A stretch of 38,808 nucleotides of DNA from Flavobacterium psychrophilum (GCA_945905915.1 CAMDQL010000011.1:1-38808); one strand, 5' to 3'. Positions 14,941 to 24,480 are shown, counted from the stretch's first letter. Program-made: numbers and translations. Notes: generated by a model from the letters alone, not told the origin.

Positions 14941-17900
14941 ATGAAAAAAATTTTTCTATTATTACTTTTTTCTTATTCATTTTCAAGTTTTGCTCAAGCT
15001 GATAAAGTAATTGTTGAAAACAACAATGATCAGATGAAGCTTAAAGTCAATGGAAAAGATTTTATAGTCAATGGAATGAACTGGGATTACTTTCCAATAG
15101 GAACTAATTATTCTTACAGTTTATGGAATCAACCAGAAGATTTTATTAAAAAAGCGTTGGATGATGAAATGGGATTGTTAAAAAATATGGGGGTTAATAC
15201 TATTCGTGTTTACTCAGGAATCCCAAAACAATGGATAGAATATATTCATGATAATTTCGGCATTTATACGATGCTTAATCATTCTTTTGGAAGATATGGT
15301 TTAACTATAGATGGTGTTTGGAAACCAAATACTGAATACTCAGATGCTAAAACAAAAGCACTTTTATTTAATGAAGTTACACAAATGGCTTCAGATTATA
15401 AAGATACTAGAGGTCTGCTTTTATTCTTGTTAGGTAACGAAAATAATTATGGTTTGTTTTGGGATGGTGCTGAAACAGAAAATATTCCCGTTAAGGATCG
15501 TAAATCAACAATACGAGCTCGTGCAATGTATAAATTGTTCAATGAAGCGGTCGTAAAAATGAAAGCGATTGATGCAAATCATCCAATGGCTATTTGTAAT
15601 GGTGACTTATTGTTTTTAGACATTGTTAACGACGAGTGTAAGGATGTTGATATTTATGGAACTAACGTTTATAGAGGTGCCTCTTTCGGTGATTTATTTG
15701 ATCGCGTTAAAAAAGAATACGGGAAACCTGTTTTATTTACTGAATTTGGTTCTGATGCTTTTAATGTTTTATCTAATAGTGAAGATCAAAATGCACAAGC
15801 TTTTTATTTGAAAAGTAATTGGAAAGAAATATATGAAAATGTTTCAGGAGCAGGCAAATCAGGTATCGCAATTGGTGGTTTTACCTTTCAATTTAGTGAT
15901 GGATGGTGGAAATTTGGACAAACATCTGGTTTAGATGTTCATGATTCTAATGCTTCTTGGTCAAACGGTGGTTATCAAAAAGATTACACCGAAGGGCAAA
16001 ATAATATGAACGAAGAATGGTTCGGTATTTGTGCTAAAGGGCCTGTAGATGCAATTGGTCATTACCAATTGTATCCAAGAGCAGCATATTATGTGCTAAA
16101 AGAAATTCACAAATTTAATCCATATGCTTCAAGTGAAAACAGTAATGGAGTTAAAACGCATTTTGAGACTGCAAATATTATAGACGCTGCTTTAAGAGCA
16201 CGTGCTGATAAAGCTGCTTTAGCTGGAAATGAAGGAGACGTTATTCGATTGAGTAATCTTAGAGCCGAATTCACAACATTTAATACAGGAGGAAGTTTAC
16301 TAACAACACCTACTGTAGATGATCCAGAAACGAATAAATATCCAAATAAAGTTGGTTTTGACACAATGGAATCTTACTTTATTGGTGTGGAAGGAAACCC
16401 ATCTGCAAACATGAAAGCAAATGTTAATTTCAACATATTAGGTAATGTTGCTGAAAATCCAATTAATGAAATCTTTTACGAAAATAGAGGTAGAGCTCAA
16501 ACGTTATTATCTAATGATGGTGAGGTATATACAAATGATGTAAACAGAGTTCAAATTTACAATGCCTCTTACAAATGGACGGCTAAAGATTTTGAGATTA
16601 GAGGTTTCTATAGAACTGGTCACTACCATTGGGGGTATGAAGGCGATTTCTTCGGATTATATCCTGAAGCAAATTATGGTCAAAATTTGGACATCTATAA
16701 TGGTGTAACTTCTGGTTTTGAAATTGATGGAAGAGGCAGTTTAAACGGATTAAAAGCGGCTTTTGGACCTCAATTATGGTGGGGAGCTAACCCCGCTTAC
16801 TTATTAAAATACAACAGAAAAATTGGAATTTTTAATACAGCTGCCGTGTATCATGAGGATATCTCAAGTGCAGCTCAAGCAGTAACATCAATTTTTATTC
16901 CACAACCAAAAACAAGAAGAGCTTCTGTTTACTTACAAACTAAGTTAGGTGGTTTAGGAATTGAATTTGGAGGTATTTGGGGTGGTCAACCACTTATTGG
17001 CAGAGAATTTCAAATAATGAAAGGTTCTGAAGTTAAAGTCGACAAAATTAACAACAAAGACAATTGGGGAGGAAAAGCAAAATTGACTTTCTCAAAAGGA
17101 AAAGTTAATATGTATACTCAAGGTGCAATTTATGGTTTAGTAGCTAACCCTGGTGGTGATTATACTCAAACATTTACAGGATGGCGATTAAAAGAAAGTG
17201 GAAGTGGTAATCAAATGAACTTTTTAGCTGGTTTTACTTACAACATTAATTCCAATTTACAAATTGCTCCTAATTTCTTATGGCAGAAACCTTTAGTTGA
17301 TGCAATGCCAAATGGAGTTAATGCACCTGGAAGATTAAGAAATATTCTAGACGATCCATTTATTGTAAAATCAAATCGTGAAACCACAGGTGGAGAATTA
17401 TTATTAACCTATGATCCAACACCAGGAACTTGGATGTATGAATGGAATAATGATTTATTAGAAGATGCAAAATTTGCTTTTAGTACAGGTTTTGTTTACC
17501 GTCATTTACCAACAACAATGGATGCGGCCATAGGTTTCTTAGAGAATAGAACGCCTTTTGCTTTTCAAAAATCGGCACCTGCACAAGATTTATGGGAATC
17601 AAATACACGAATTGTTTCCAAATTAACTTCAAACTTAGGTATTATTGCTAATTTATATTTTGGAAATGGACAAGCTAATGGCGATTCTGAAAGAACCATC
17701 AACAGAATGGGTGGTGATTTAAGATTGATATATAACAAAGTAAAAGTTGTATCATCTTTAAAATTAAATGATTGGGGTCCATACGATTACCACAAAGATT
17801 TTAATTTAACATTCCCAGTGCAAAGTGCAATTGATATTTCAACTTCTTTAGGAAAACCAAATTGGTTCATTTTACCGGATACAAGAATAGGTATAATGGG

Positions 17901-18057
17901 TATTTGGAGAGCATTAGATCAATATTCTCCAAGATATTCACCAACTTATGTTCCTGCTAACACCTATCCTGCAGTCCCTGAATTAAGCCCTGTAGGTTAT
18001 GGCAATGGTTCTGAGTGGGAAATTAGAACATACATTCATATAAATATTGGTAAATAA
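14941..18057 (+). CDS. Glycoside hydrolase (clan GH-A-like) fused to a putative outer-membrane beta-barrel
   Basis: A 1038-residue protein with signal peptide MKKIFLLLLFSYSFSSFAQA. Residues about 30-395 look like a (beta/alpha)8 glycosidase of clan GH-A (GH2-, GH5- or GH72-like): LKVNGKDFIVNGMNWDYFP, then MGVNTIRVYSG, then LLGNENNYG with the likely acid/base Glu167, then PVLFTEFGSD with the likely nucleophile Glu268. From about 470 to the end the sequence changes to alternating, aromatic-rich strands and glycine turns (IRGFYRTGHYHWGYEGDF, LGGLGIEFGGIWGGQPLIG, AGFTYNINSNLQIAPNFLWQ), ending EIRTYIHINIGK. This resembles an outer-membrane porin barrel. There is no TonB box or plug domain, so it is not SusC. 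It heads a five-gene operon. Hydrolase identity is fairly secure; the barrel is inferred from composition and strand pattern. Confidence 0.8.
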   Translation: MKKIFLLLLFSYSFSSFAQADKVIVENNNDQMKLKVNGKDFIVNGMNWDYFPIGTNYSYSLWNQPEDFIKKALDDEMGLLKNMGVNTIRVYSGIPKQWIEYIHDNFGIYTMLNHSFGRYGLTIDGVWKPNTEYSDAKTKALLFNEVTQMASDYKDTRGLLLFLLGNENNYGLFWDGAETENIPVKDRKSTIRARAMYKLFNEAVVKMKAIDANHPMAICNGDLLFLDIVNDECKDVDIYGTNVYRGASFGDLFDRVKKEYGKPVLFTEFGSDAFNVLSNSEDQNAQAFYLKSNWKEIYENVSGAGKSGIAIGGFTFQFSDGWWKFGQTSGLDVHDSNASWSNGGYQKDYTEGQNNMNEEWFGICAKGPVDAIGHYQLYPRAAYYVLKEIHKFNPYASSENSNGVKTHFETANIIDAALRARADKAALAGNEGDVIRLSNLRAEFTTFNTGGSLLTTPTVDDPETNKYPNKVGFDTMESYFIGVEGNPSANMKANVNFNILGNVAENPINEIFYENRGRAQTLLSNDGEVYTNDVNRVQIYNASYKWTAKDFEIRGFYRTGHYHWGYEGDFFGLYPEANYGQNLDIYNGVTSGFEIDGRGSLNGLKAAFGPQLWWGANPAYLLKYNRKIGIFNTAAVYHEDISSAAQAVTSIFIPQPKTRRASVYLQTKLGGLGIEFGGIWGGQPLIGREFQIMKGSEVKVDKINNKDNWGGKAKLTFSKGKVNMYTQGAIYGLVANPGGDYTQTFTGWRLKESGSGNQMNFLAGFTYNINSNLQIAPNFLWQKPLVDAMPNGVNAPGRLRNILDDPFIVKSNRETTGGELLLTYDPTPGTWMYEWNNDLLEDAKFAFSTGFVYRHLPTTMDAAIGFLENRTPFAFQKSAPAQDLWESNTRIVSKLTSNLGIIANLYFGNGQANGDSERTINRMGGDLRLIYNKVKVVSSLKLNDWGPYDYHKDFNLTFPVQSAIDISTSLGKPNWFILPDTRIGIMGIWRALDQYSPRYSPTYVPANTYPAVPELSPVGYGNGSEWEIRTYIHINIGK

Positions 18058-18073
18058 TTTTAAAAATAATAAA

Positions 18074-19513
18074 ATGAAAAATAGAAAAATTAATTATTTA
18101 AGAAATTCGTTCCTTTTGACAATTGTAATACTTGTCAATTTGAATTGTGAAAGAGAGATATCAGACGATGCAAGAGATGCTACATATCCAAAAACCGCGG
18201 AAATATTTACAGATACCCCAGTTGGCATGGGTACTAACTTTTACTTTCCTTATGGACCAGATGCTGATAACCCAGTTGGTTCAAAATTTAGTGCTTGGTC
18301 GGTAGATACTGATGTAAGTTATAAAGGTAATGCTTCGATGCGTTTTGATGTGCCAAATGCAACTGATCCTCAAGGAAATTATGCCGGAGGTATTTTAAGA
18401 GTAGATGGAGCAGGTCGAAATTTAACAGATTTTGACGCTCTTACGTTTTGGGCTAAAGCATCTCAGGGTGTAACTATTGGAGAGATTGGTTTTGGAGAAG
18501 ACTTTTATCCTAATAAATACATTACTACTATGAAAAATATTAGTTTAGGAACGGCTTGGACAAAATATATTATTCCGATTCCTAATGCTTCAAAATTAGT
18601 GCAAGAAAAAGGGATGTTTAGATACTCTGCAGGAACTCAAGGAACAAATGGTGCAGGATATACATTTTGGATTGATGAATTGAAATTTGAAAAATTAGGC
18701 ACAATCCTTCCATTACAAGCTTCTATTATGAATGGTGATAATGTACCTAGATCTACTTTTATAGGCGTAAAATCTAACATTACAGGTGTTATTGCTACTT
18801 TTAATATGCCAAACGGTATCAATCAATCGGTTGCTATAACTCCGGCTTTTTTAAATTTCACCTCTTCAAATCCATCCGTTGCAACCGTAAATGATGCAGG
18901 TGAGGTTACTCCAATTGCAGCGGGTACAGCAACAATTACAGCAACATTTAATGGTCAACCAGCTACGGGTAGTTTGATAATTAATTGCTCAGGTAGTTTT
19001 ACTCATGCACCACGACCAACTCTAAATTCAGCTAATGTTATTTCAATATTTTCAGATGCTTACACAAATGTTCCAGTGAATTATTATGCTTCTAATTGGC
19101 AACCATGGCAAACCACTTCATATACTGATTATCTTTTTTCAGTTCTAGGTGACAATGTTTTGAACTATAGAAACTTTAACTTTGTAGGCATAGAGTTTAG
19201 TAATCCTACTGTTAATGCTACTTCAATGACACATCTTCATTTAGATGTATTTATACCAGGTGCTATTGCTCCTGGAAGACAGCTTAGAGTTATTGTAGTA
19301 GATTTTGGAGCTAATGGAGTATTTGGTGGAGATGACACAAGACATTCTACAACATTTACGGCACCAACTTTAGTTTCTCAAAATTGGGTTTCAATTGAAA
19401 TACCATTTTCAGCTATGCCTGGATTAGGAAGTCGTTCAAAATTAGCTCAAATTATTTTGGAAGGTGGCGATAATTCAACAATCTACGTAGATAATATTTA
19501 TTTTCATAATTAA
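18074..19513 (+). CDS. Surface glycan-binding lipoprotein with Big2-like and binding modules
   Basis: A 479-residue lipoprotein: the N-terminal hydrophobic segment ends in LVNLNC with Cys25 as acylation site, followed by EREISDD. That acidic stretch resembles the flavobacterial signal that sends lipoproteins to the outer surface. Residues about 35-205 form a CBM-like sandwich (NASMRFDVPN, LTFWAKASQG, FWIDELKFE). About 210-305 is a Big2-like immunoglobulin domain (FTSSNPSVATVNDAGEVTPI). About 312-479 is the module shared with the 10013-11785 protein (ISIFSDAYTNV, GIEF, MTHLHLDVFI, DNIYFHN). I chose the ATG at 18074 over a TTG at 18047 overlapping the previous gene. No catalytic domain is seen. 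It probably takes the role that SusD- or SusE-like binding proteins play elsewhere. Confidence 0.85.
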   Translation: MKNRKINYLRNSFLLTIVILVNLNCEREISDDARDATYPKTAEIFTDTPVGMGTNFYFPYGPDADNPVGSKFSAWSVDTDVSYKGNASMRFDVPNATDPQGNYAGGILRVDGAGRNLTDFDALTFWAKASQGVTIGEIGFGEDFYPNKYITTMKNISLGTAWTKYIIPIPNASKLVQEKGMFRYSAGTQGTNGAGYTFWIDELKFEKLGTILPLQASIMNGDNVPRSTFIGVKSNITGVIATFNMPNGINQSVAITPAFLNFTSSNPSVATVNDAGEVTPIAAGTATITATFNGQPATGSLIINCSGSFTHAPRPTLNSANVISIFSDAYTNVPVNYYASNWQPWQTTSYTDYLFSVLGDNVLNYRNFNFVGIEFSNPTVNATSMTHLHLDVFIPGAIAPGRQLRVIVVDFGANGVFGGDDTRHSTTFTAPTLVSQNWVSIEIPFSAMPGLGSRSKLAQIILEGGDNSTIYVDNIYFHN

Positions 19514-19526
19514 AAAATAAAACAAA

Positions 19527-20339
19527 ATGGTTTTGATAAAAAATAATATAAGTTTAATCACTTTAATTTTAGTTGGTATTTTTTTGAATAGTTGTTCAAC
19601 AGATGAAAAACAAACGGTTGTTACCAAAACACAATTAGTAATGAGTGATGAATTCAATGTTGATGGCGCTCCAAATCCAAGTTTGTGGAGTTATAATATT
19701 GGAACAGGTAATAACGGCTGGGGTAACAGTGAGGAACAATATTACACCAATAGACCTGAAAATATTAAAGTTGAAAATGGGGTTTTAAAAATTACTGCCC
19801 GCAGAGAACAATATATGGGTAAATCATATACCTCTGCTCGTATTTTAACTAAAGGTAAATTTGAAACCAAGTACGGAAGACTTGAAGCAAGAATAAAATT
19901 GCCAAGAGGAAAAGGATTATGGCCTGCTTTTTGGATGTTAGGTTCCAATTCTGATACAGCTATTTGGCCACAATGCGGCGAAATTGATATTATGGAATAT
20001 TTGGGAAGTAGTCCAACTAAAGTGTTTGGAACTGTTCATGGTCCAGGTTATTCTGCAGGTAATGCAATAACTAAAACGTATACATTACCAAATAGTAGAT
20101 TTGATACTGATTTCCATGTTTTTGGTGTAGAATGGGACGAAAATTACATTAACTTTTATGTTGATAATGTACTTTACAATCAAATTACGCCATCAGATGT
20201 AACGGGTGACTGGGTGTTTAATAACCCCTTTTATATGATATTAAACATGGCTGTGGGTGGTAATTATCCTGGCGCTCCAAACAGTGAAACACCATTTCCA
20301 CAAGAAATGTTAGTAGATTATGTTAGAGTATATCAATAA
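19527..20339 (+). CDS. GH16 endo-beta-glucanase (laminarinase type), lipoprotein
   Basis: A 270-residue GH16 enzyme. The lipobox FLNSC puts the lipidated Cys at residue 23, followed by STDEK, compatible with surface display. The catalytic motif GEIDIMEY gives nucleophile Glu152, Asp154 and acid/base Glu157 in the E-x-D-x-x-E form of laminarinases. The flanking segments SDEFNVDGAPNPSLW, GLWPAFWMLG and DYVRVYQ are standard for the family. It ends directly after the catalytic domain, without an accessory module. The gene lies 13 bases after the lipoprotein gene. Likely reaction: internal cleavage of beta-1,3- or mixed beta-1,3/1,4-glucan at the cell surface; which linkage cannot be settled from sequence alone. 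Confidence 0.94.
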   Translation: MVLIKNNISLITLILVGIFLNSCSTDEKQTVVTKTQLVMSDEFNVDGAPNPSLWSYNIGTGNNGWGNSEEQYYTNRPENIKVENGVLKITARREQYMGKSYTSARILTKGKFETKYGRLEARIKLPRGKGLWPAFWMLGSNSDTAIWPQCGEIDIMEYLGSSPTKVFGTVHGPGYSAGNAITKTYTLPNSRFDTDFHVFGVEWDENYINFYVDNVLYNQITPSDVTGDWVFNNPFYMILNMAVGGNYPGAPNSETPFPQEMLVDYVRVYQ

Positions 20340-20398
20340 AAAATAATGTTTTCTTATTAAAATTTCAATGCGTTTCATTGAGATATATAAATTTTACA

Positions 20399-22687
20399 AT
20401 GACATATAACAACATAAAATTAGGTATTGCATTTTTTGTTTTTGCCCTATTTTCTTGCAGTTCAAATAAAAAAATAATTGTTTCTGAAAAACGCTCTGAA
20501 ATAGAACAAAAAGCAGATTCGATTATGCATTTGATGACTTTAGATGAAAAAATAGGTCAGCTTAATCAATATAATGGTTTTTGGGATATCACAGGACCAG
20601 TGCCAAAAGAAGGACATGCAGCAAAAAAATATGATGACCTAAGAAAAGGACTTGTAGGTTCTATGCTTAATGTAAAAGGGGTTAAAGATGTTAAAGCTTT
20701 ACAAAAAATTGCTGTGGAGCAAACGCGTTTGGGTATTCCTTTATTGTTTGGTTTTGATGTAATTCATGGCTACAAAACAATTAGTCCTATTCCTTTAGCA
20801 GAAGCAGCAAGTTGGGACCTTCATGCTATTCAAAAATCAGCTGAAATTGCAGCGGAAGAAGCTGCAGCTGTTGGAATTAACTGGACATTTGCTCCCATGG
20901 TTGATATCTCAAGAGATGCGCGTTGGGGTAGAGTTATGGAAGGTGCTGGTGAAGATCCTTATCTAGGAAGTTTAATTGCAAAAGCTAGAATTCAAGGTTT
21001 TCAAGGTAATTTATCAAACAAGAATATTATTGCTTGTGCTAAACATTTTGCAGGGTATGGTTTCGCCGAATCTGGACGCGATTATAATACTGTTTTTGTG
21101 AGTGATGATGTCTTGCATAATAGCATTTTACCTCCTTTTAAAGCATCGGTTGATGCTGGAGTTAAAACATTCATGAATTCGTTTAACGATCTAAATGGAA
21201 TTCCTGCTACAGGAAATTCTTTACTACAACGATCTATTTTAAAAGGAAATTGGAATTTTGAAGGTTTTGTTGTTTCCGACTGGGGTTCGATTAACGAAAT
21301 GATTCCTCACGGTTATGCAAAAGATAGTAAACATGCCGCTGAAATTGCAATTAATGCTGGTTCAGATATGGATATGGAATCCTATGCTTATATCGATCAT
21401 TTAAATGCGTTAGTTAACGAAAAAAAAGTTGATATTGCTAAGATAAATGATGCTGTAAAACGAATTTTAAAAGTAAAATTTGAATTAGGATTGTTTGATA
21501 ATCCTTATAAATATTGTGATGAAGCTGTTGAAAAAGCTACTGTTGGAAAATCAGAATTTCATCAAGGTGTTTTGGATATTGCTAAAAAATCAATTGTCTT
21601 ATTAAAGAATGAAAATCAAATACTTCCGTTAAAAAAATCAGGCAAAAAAATAGCATTAATTGGAGCATTAGCAGCTGATAAAACAAGCCCTTTAGGAAGT
21701 TGGAGAATTGGCGCTGATGACAATACAGCAATTTCGGTAGTGGAAGGAATGAAAAACTATCCAAATAATGAATTGACTTATGCTAAAGGTGCAGATGTTG
21801 CAATTGGTAGAACCCAATTTATGTGGGAAACGAAGATAAATACTACTGATAAGTCTGGATTTGATGAAGCCATTCAAATTGCTAAAAGTGCTGATGTTGT
21901 AGTAATGGTTTTAGGTGAACATGGTTTGCAATCAGGAGAGGGAAGAAGTCGAACAGATATTGGATTACCCGGTGTTCAACAAGATTTATTAGAAGCAGTT
22001 TATAAAGTAAACCCAAATATAGTTTTAGTGCTTACTAATGGAAGACCACTTGCGTTACCATGGGCTGCTGAACATATTCCGGCAATTGTTGAAACATGGC
22101 ATTTAGGAACTCAAAGTGGAAACGCAATTGCACAAGTACTATATGGCGATTATAATCCAAGTGGTAAATTACCAATGACATTCCCAAGAAATATAGGTCA
22201 ATTACCTATTTACTACAATCATAAAAATACAGGAAGACCCACCATGAATGAACCTGAAATTGTTTTTTGGTCGCATTATATTGACGAGGAAAATACTCCT
22301 TTATATGCGTTCGGACATGGTTTAAGTTATTCCAAGTTTGAGTATTCAAATTTAAAATTGTCAAGTAATTCCTTTTCAGCAAATGAAACTATTTTAGTAC
22401 AAGTTGAATTAAAAAATAATAGTGCTGTTGAAGGTAAAGAAGTAGTTCAATTGTATACTCGAGATATGGTTGGATCCTATACAAGACCGGTTAAAGAACT
22501 CAAAGGATTTGAAATGGTTACGTTAAAGCCCTATGAATCAAAGGTAGTTTCTTTTACAATTGATGCTAAAATGTTGGCTTTTTATACCGCAAACAATGTT
22601 TGGGAAGCAGAATCAGGAAATTTTAAAATATTTGTCGGTGGTAGTTCTGATAATACTTTGGAATCTGAACTAATTTTTAATAATTAA
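20399..22687 (+). CDS. bglX: GH3 beta-glucosidase (BglX-like), lipoprotein
   Basis: A 762-residue GH3 exo-beta-glucosidase. It has a lipobox, FALFSC (Cys20), followed by SSNKK with no acidic run, which suits the periplasmic face. The N-terminal barrel carries KHFAGYG and VVSDWGS with nucleophile Asp294. The second domain carries LQSGEGRSRTDIGLPGVQQD, where the acid/base Glu usually lies. A C-terminal fibronectin-III-like domain (VELKNNSAVEGKEVVQLYTR) completes the BglX architecture. I chose the ATG at 20399 because the TTG seven codons upstream would only lengthen the signal peptide. The gap to the preceding GH16 gene is 59 bases. Expected role: release of glucose from short beta-glucans produced by the GH16 enzymes. 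Confidence 0.94.
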   Translation: MTYNNIKLGIAFFVFALFSCSSNKKIIVSEKRSEIEQKADSIMHLMTLDEKIGQLNQYNGFWDITGPVPKEGHAAKKYDDLRKGLVGSMLNVKGVKDVKALQKIAVEQTRLGIPLLFGFDVIHGYKTISPIPLAEAASWDLHAIQKSAEIAAEEAAAVGINWTFAPMVDISRDARWGRVMEGAGEDPYLGSLIAKARIQGFQGNLSNKNIIACAKHFAGYGFAESGRDYNTVFVSDDVLHNSILPPFKASVDAGVKTFMNSFNDLNGIPATGNSLLQRSILKGNWNFEGFVVSDWGSINEMIPHGYAKDSKHAAEIAINAGSDMDMESYAYIDHLNALVNEKKVDIAKINDAVKRILKVKFELGLFDNPYKYCDEAVEKATVGKSEFHQGVLDIAKKSIVLLKNENQILPLKKSGKKIALIGALAADKTSPLGSWRIGADDNTAISVVEGMKNYPNNELTYAKGADVAIGRTQFMWETKINTTDKSGFDEAIQIAKSADVVVMVLGEHGLQSGEGRSRTDIGLPGVQQDLLEAVYKVNPNIVLVLTNGRPLALPWAAEHIPAIVETWHLGTQSGNAIAQVLYGDYNPSGKLPMTFPRNIGQLPIYYNHKNTGRPTMNEPEIVFWSHYIDEENTPLYAFGHGLSYSKFEYSNLKLSSNSFSANETILVQVELKNNSAVEGKEVVQLYTRDMVGSYTRPVKELKGFEMVTLKPYESKVVSFTIDAKMLAFYTANNVWEAESGNFKIFVGGSSDNTLESELIFNN

Positions 22688-22693
22688 TTCAAA

Positions 22694-24397
22694 ATGTTTA
22701 AATATACTTTTTCAAAGATTTGCTTTGTATTCTTTTTATTTTTAAATTTTTCATATGCCCAAGTAGATGTAGTCTATTCTGATTTAGTTTGGTCAGATGA
22801 ATTTGACATAAATGGAGCAGTAAATGCTACTAAATGGCATCACCAAACCCAAATTCCTAATGGTGGAAACTGGCATAATGGTGAGCAACAACATTATACA
22901 AACTTAATATCTAATTCTTTTGTAGAAAATGGTGTGTTAAAAATTGTTGCAAAAAGACAAGTTTTTGACAATCAAGGTGTAATAAAACAATTCACCTCAG
23001 CTCGTTTAAACTCAAAATTTGCTTATACTTATGGAAGAGTTGATATACGCGCAAAAGTGCCAACTAATCAAGGTACTTGGCCAGCACTTTGGCTTTTAGG
23101 AAAAAACATAACAGAACCTGGTGGATTTTTTGCAGCAACTCATGGCACAACACCTTGGCCAGCATGTGGAGAAATAGATATTATGGAACATGGGATAACG
23201 CCAGATCAACTTCCGGGTTATGTTCAAAGTGCACTACATACGCCATCTTCATCTGGCGCTACAACTAATATTGGAGGGACTATTGCGAATAACCTTGGTA
23301 ATAGTTTTCATGTATACTCAATGAATTGGTCTCCTTTTCAAATTACGTTTTTGTTAGACGGAGTTCCATTTTATTTTTATAATCCAGCAGTTAAAAATGC
23401 AAATAATTGGCCTTTTACTGCCGATCAATATTTGTTGTTCAACATAGCAATGGGTGGAGTTGCAGGTAATATACCAAGTAATTTTAATCAGGCTACTATG
23501 GAAATTGATTATGTTAGGGTATATCAAAATGTGCAAGTTGATACTCAAATTCCTACAAATTTTACGGCAACCATTGGAGCCGTGACAAGCTCATCCATTG
23601 AGCTTTTATTAAACTCTAATGATAATTCAGGTTCTGTTGTATACGGAGTAACTTACGGCTCAAATTCTACTTCAGCAGCTGGAACTTCAGGCGTTCAAAA
23701 GTCTTTGGTTATATCAGGACTAAACCCAACCACAAATTATTCATTTTCAGTAAGAGCAAGTGATTTAGCGGGAAATAACGCAGCAAATAATCCAATTATT
23801 TTAAATGCTACTACCTCTGGTGTAATTGGTTGTAACGGAACTAGCTCTGCTGCGCAAGAAGGGTCATTTAGTACAGGTTATAATTATGCTTTTGAAACTA
23901 TTGGCACTACTAATGTTAAGGTCACTTTTGAATTATTAGATACAGATAAGATAGGATTAGTTGCCTTTTTACGTAAACAAACACCTTTTTCAGAAGTTCA
24001 AATGACCAATGTTTCTGGCAGCAGAACTTTTACATATACTTTAACAGGTCAAACTCCTGGCTATACCATTAGTTATGCAGTTAAATTTGCTTATGCAAAT
24101 GGATTGTCAGTTACACAGTATTTTCAATATGTAGTGGGTAATAATTGTAATCTTGGATTAAACGAAATTTCAAGTAGAAACGAAATTAAATTCAAAAATC
24201 CAACTCATTTAAATCTTGAGTTTGATCAAAATATAAACATCAATAATTTGAAAATCTATTCATTATTAGGTCAAAAAATGATGGATATAGATGAATGCTC
24301 TTCAATAGTTGATATTTCAAATTTAACTAAAGGAGTTTATTTTATGATTATTTCAGTTGAAGACCAGATTTATAAAGAGAAATTAGTTATTGATTAG
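22694..24397 (+). CDS. T9SS-exported GH16 endo-beta-glucanase with FN3 and accessory module
   Basis: A 567-residue secreted enzyme that starts six bases after the GH3 stop. After the signal peptide (ending about FLNFSYAQ) comes a GH16 domain at about 28-275, with CGEIDIMEH giving Glu160, Asp162 and Glu165. A fibronectin type III domain follows at about 283-372 (LNPTTNYSFSVRASDLAGNN), then a beta-rich accessory module at about 375-482 (VTFELLDTDKIGLVAFLRKQ) that I have seen in flavobacterial GH16 proteins but cannot name. A T9SS sorting domain is at about 490-567 (LKIYSLLGQKMM to YKEKLVID). It is therefore extracellular, complementing the surface GH16 lipoprotein. Long insertions around residues 138-155 distinguish it from the lipoprotein GH16, so the two are not recent duplicates. 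Confidence 0.93.
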   Translation: MFKYTFSKICFVFFLFLNFSYAQVDVVYSDLVWSDEFDINGAVNATKWHHQTQIPNGGNWHNGEQQHYTNLISNSFVENGVLKIVAKRQVFDNQGVIKQFTSARLNSKFAYTYGRVDIRAKVPTNQGTWPALWLLGKNITEPGGFFAATHGTTPWPACGEIDIMEHGITPDQLPGYVQSALHTPSSSGATTNIGGTIANNLGNSFHVYSMNWSPFQITFLLDGVPFYFYNPAVKNANNWPFTADQYLLFNIAMGGVAGNIPSNFNQATMEIDYVRVYQNVQVDTQIPTNFTATIGAVTSSSIELLLNSNDNSGSVVYGVTYGSNSTSAAGTSGVQKSLVISGLNPTTNYSFSVRASDLAGNNAANNPIILNATTSGVIGCNGTSSAAQEGSFSTGYNYAFETIGTTNVKVTFELLDTDKIGLVAFLRKQTPFSEVQMTNVSGSRTFTYTLTGQTPGYTISYAVKFAYANGLSVTQYFQYVVGNNCNLGLNEISSRNEIKFKNPTHLNLEFDQNININNLKIYSLLGQKMMDIDECSSIVDISNLTKGVYFMIISVEDQIYKEKLVID

Positions 24398-24447
24398 CGT
24401 TGATTTCTAACTTTCTTATATTAAATATGTTAAAATTTTAAATAGAA

Positions 24448-24480
24448 TTTGTTTAATAACAAAATTTTATGTTAAATTTG
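24448..24480 (+). promoter_or_regulatory. Promoter of the sigma-factor gene
   Basis: TTTG (24448-24451), 21 bases, then TAAATTTG (24473-24480): both elements of the Bacteroidota promoter are present. The predicted leader is about 80 bases. Confidence 0.55.

Noticed and set aside
14941..18057. Reading the C-terminal barrel as SusC/TonB-dependent receptor
   Set aside because: No TonB box, no plug domain, and about 570 residues is too short for a SusC-type barrel.
19527..24397. The two GH16 genes as a recent tandem duplication
   Set aside because: They differ in insertions, accessory domains and export route, and share only family-level motifs.
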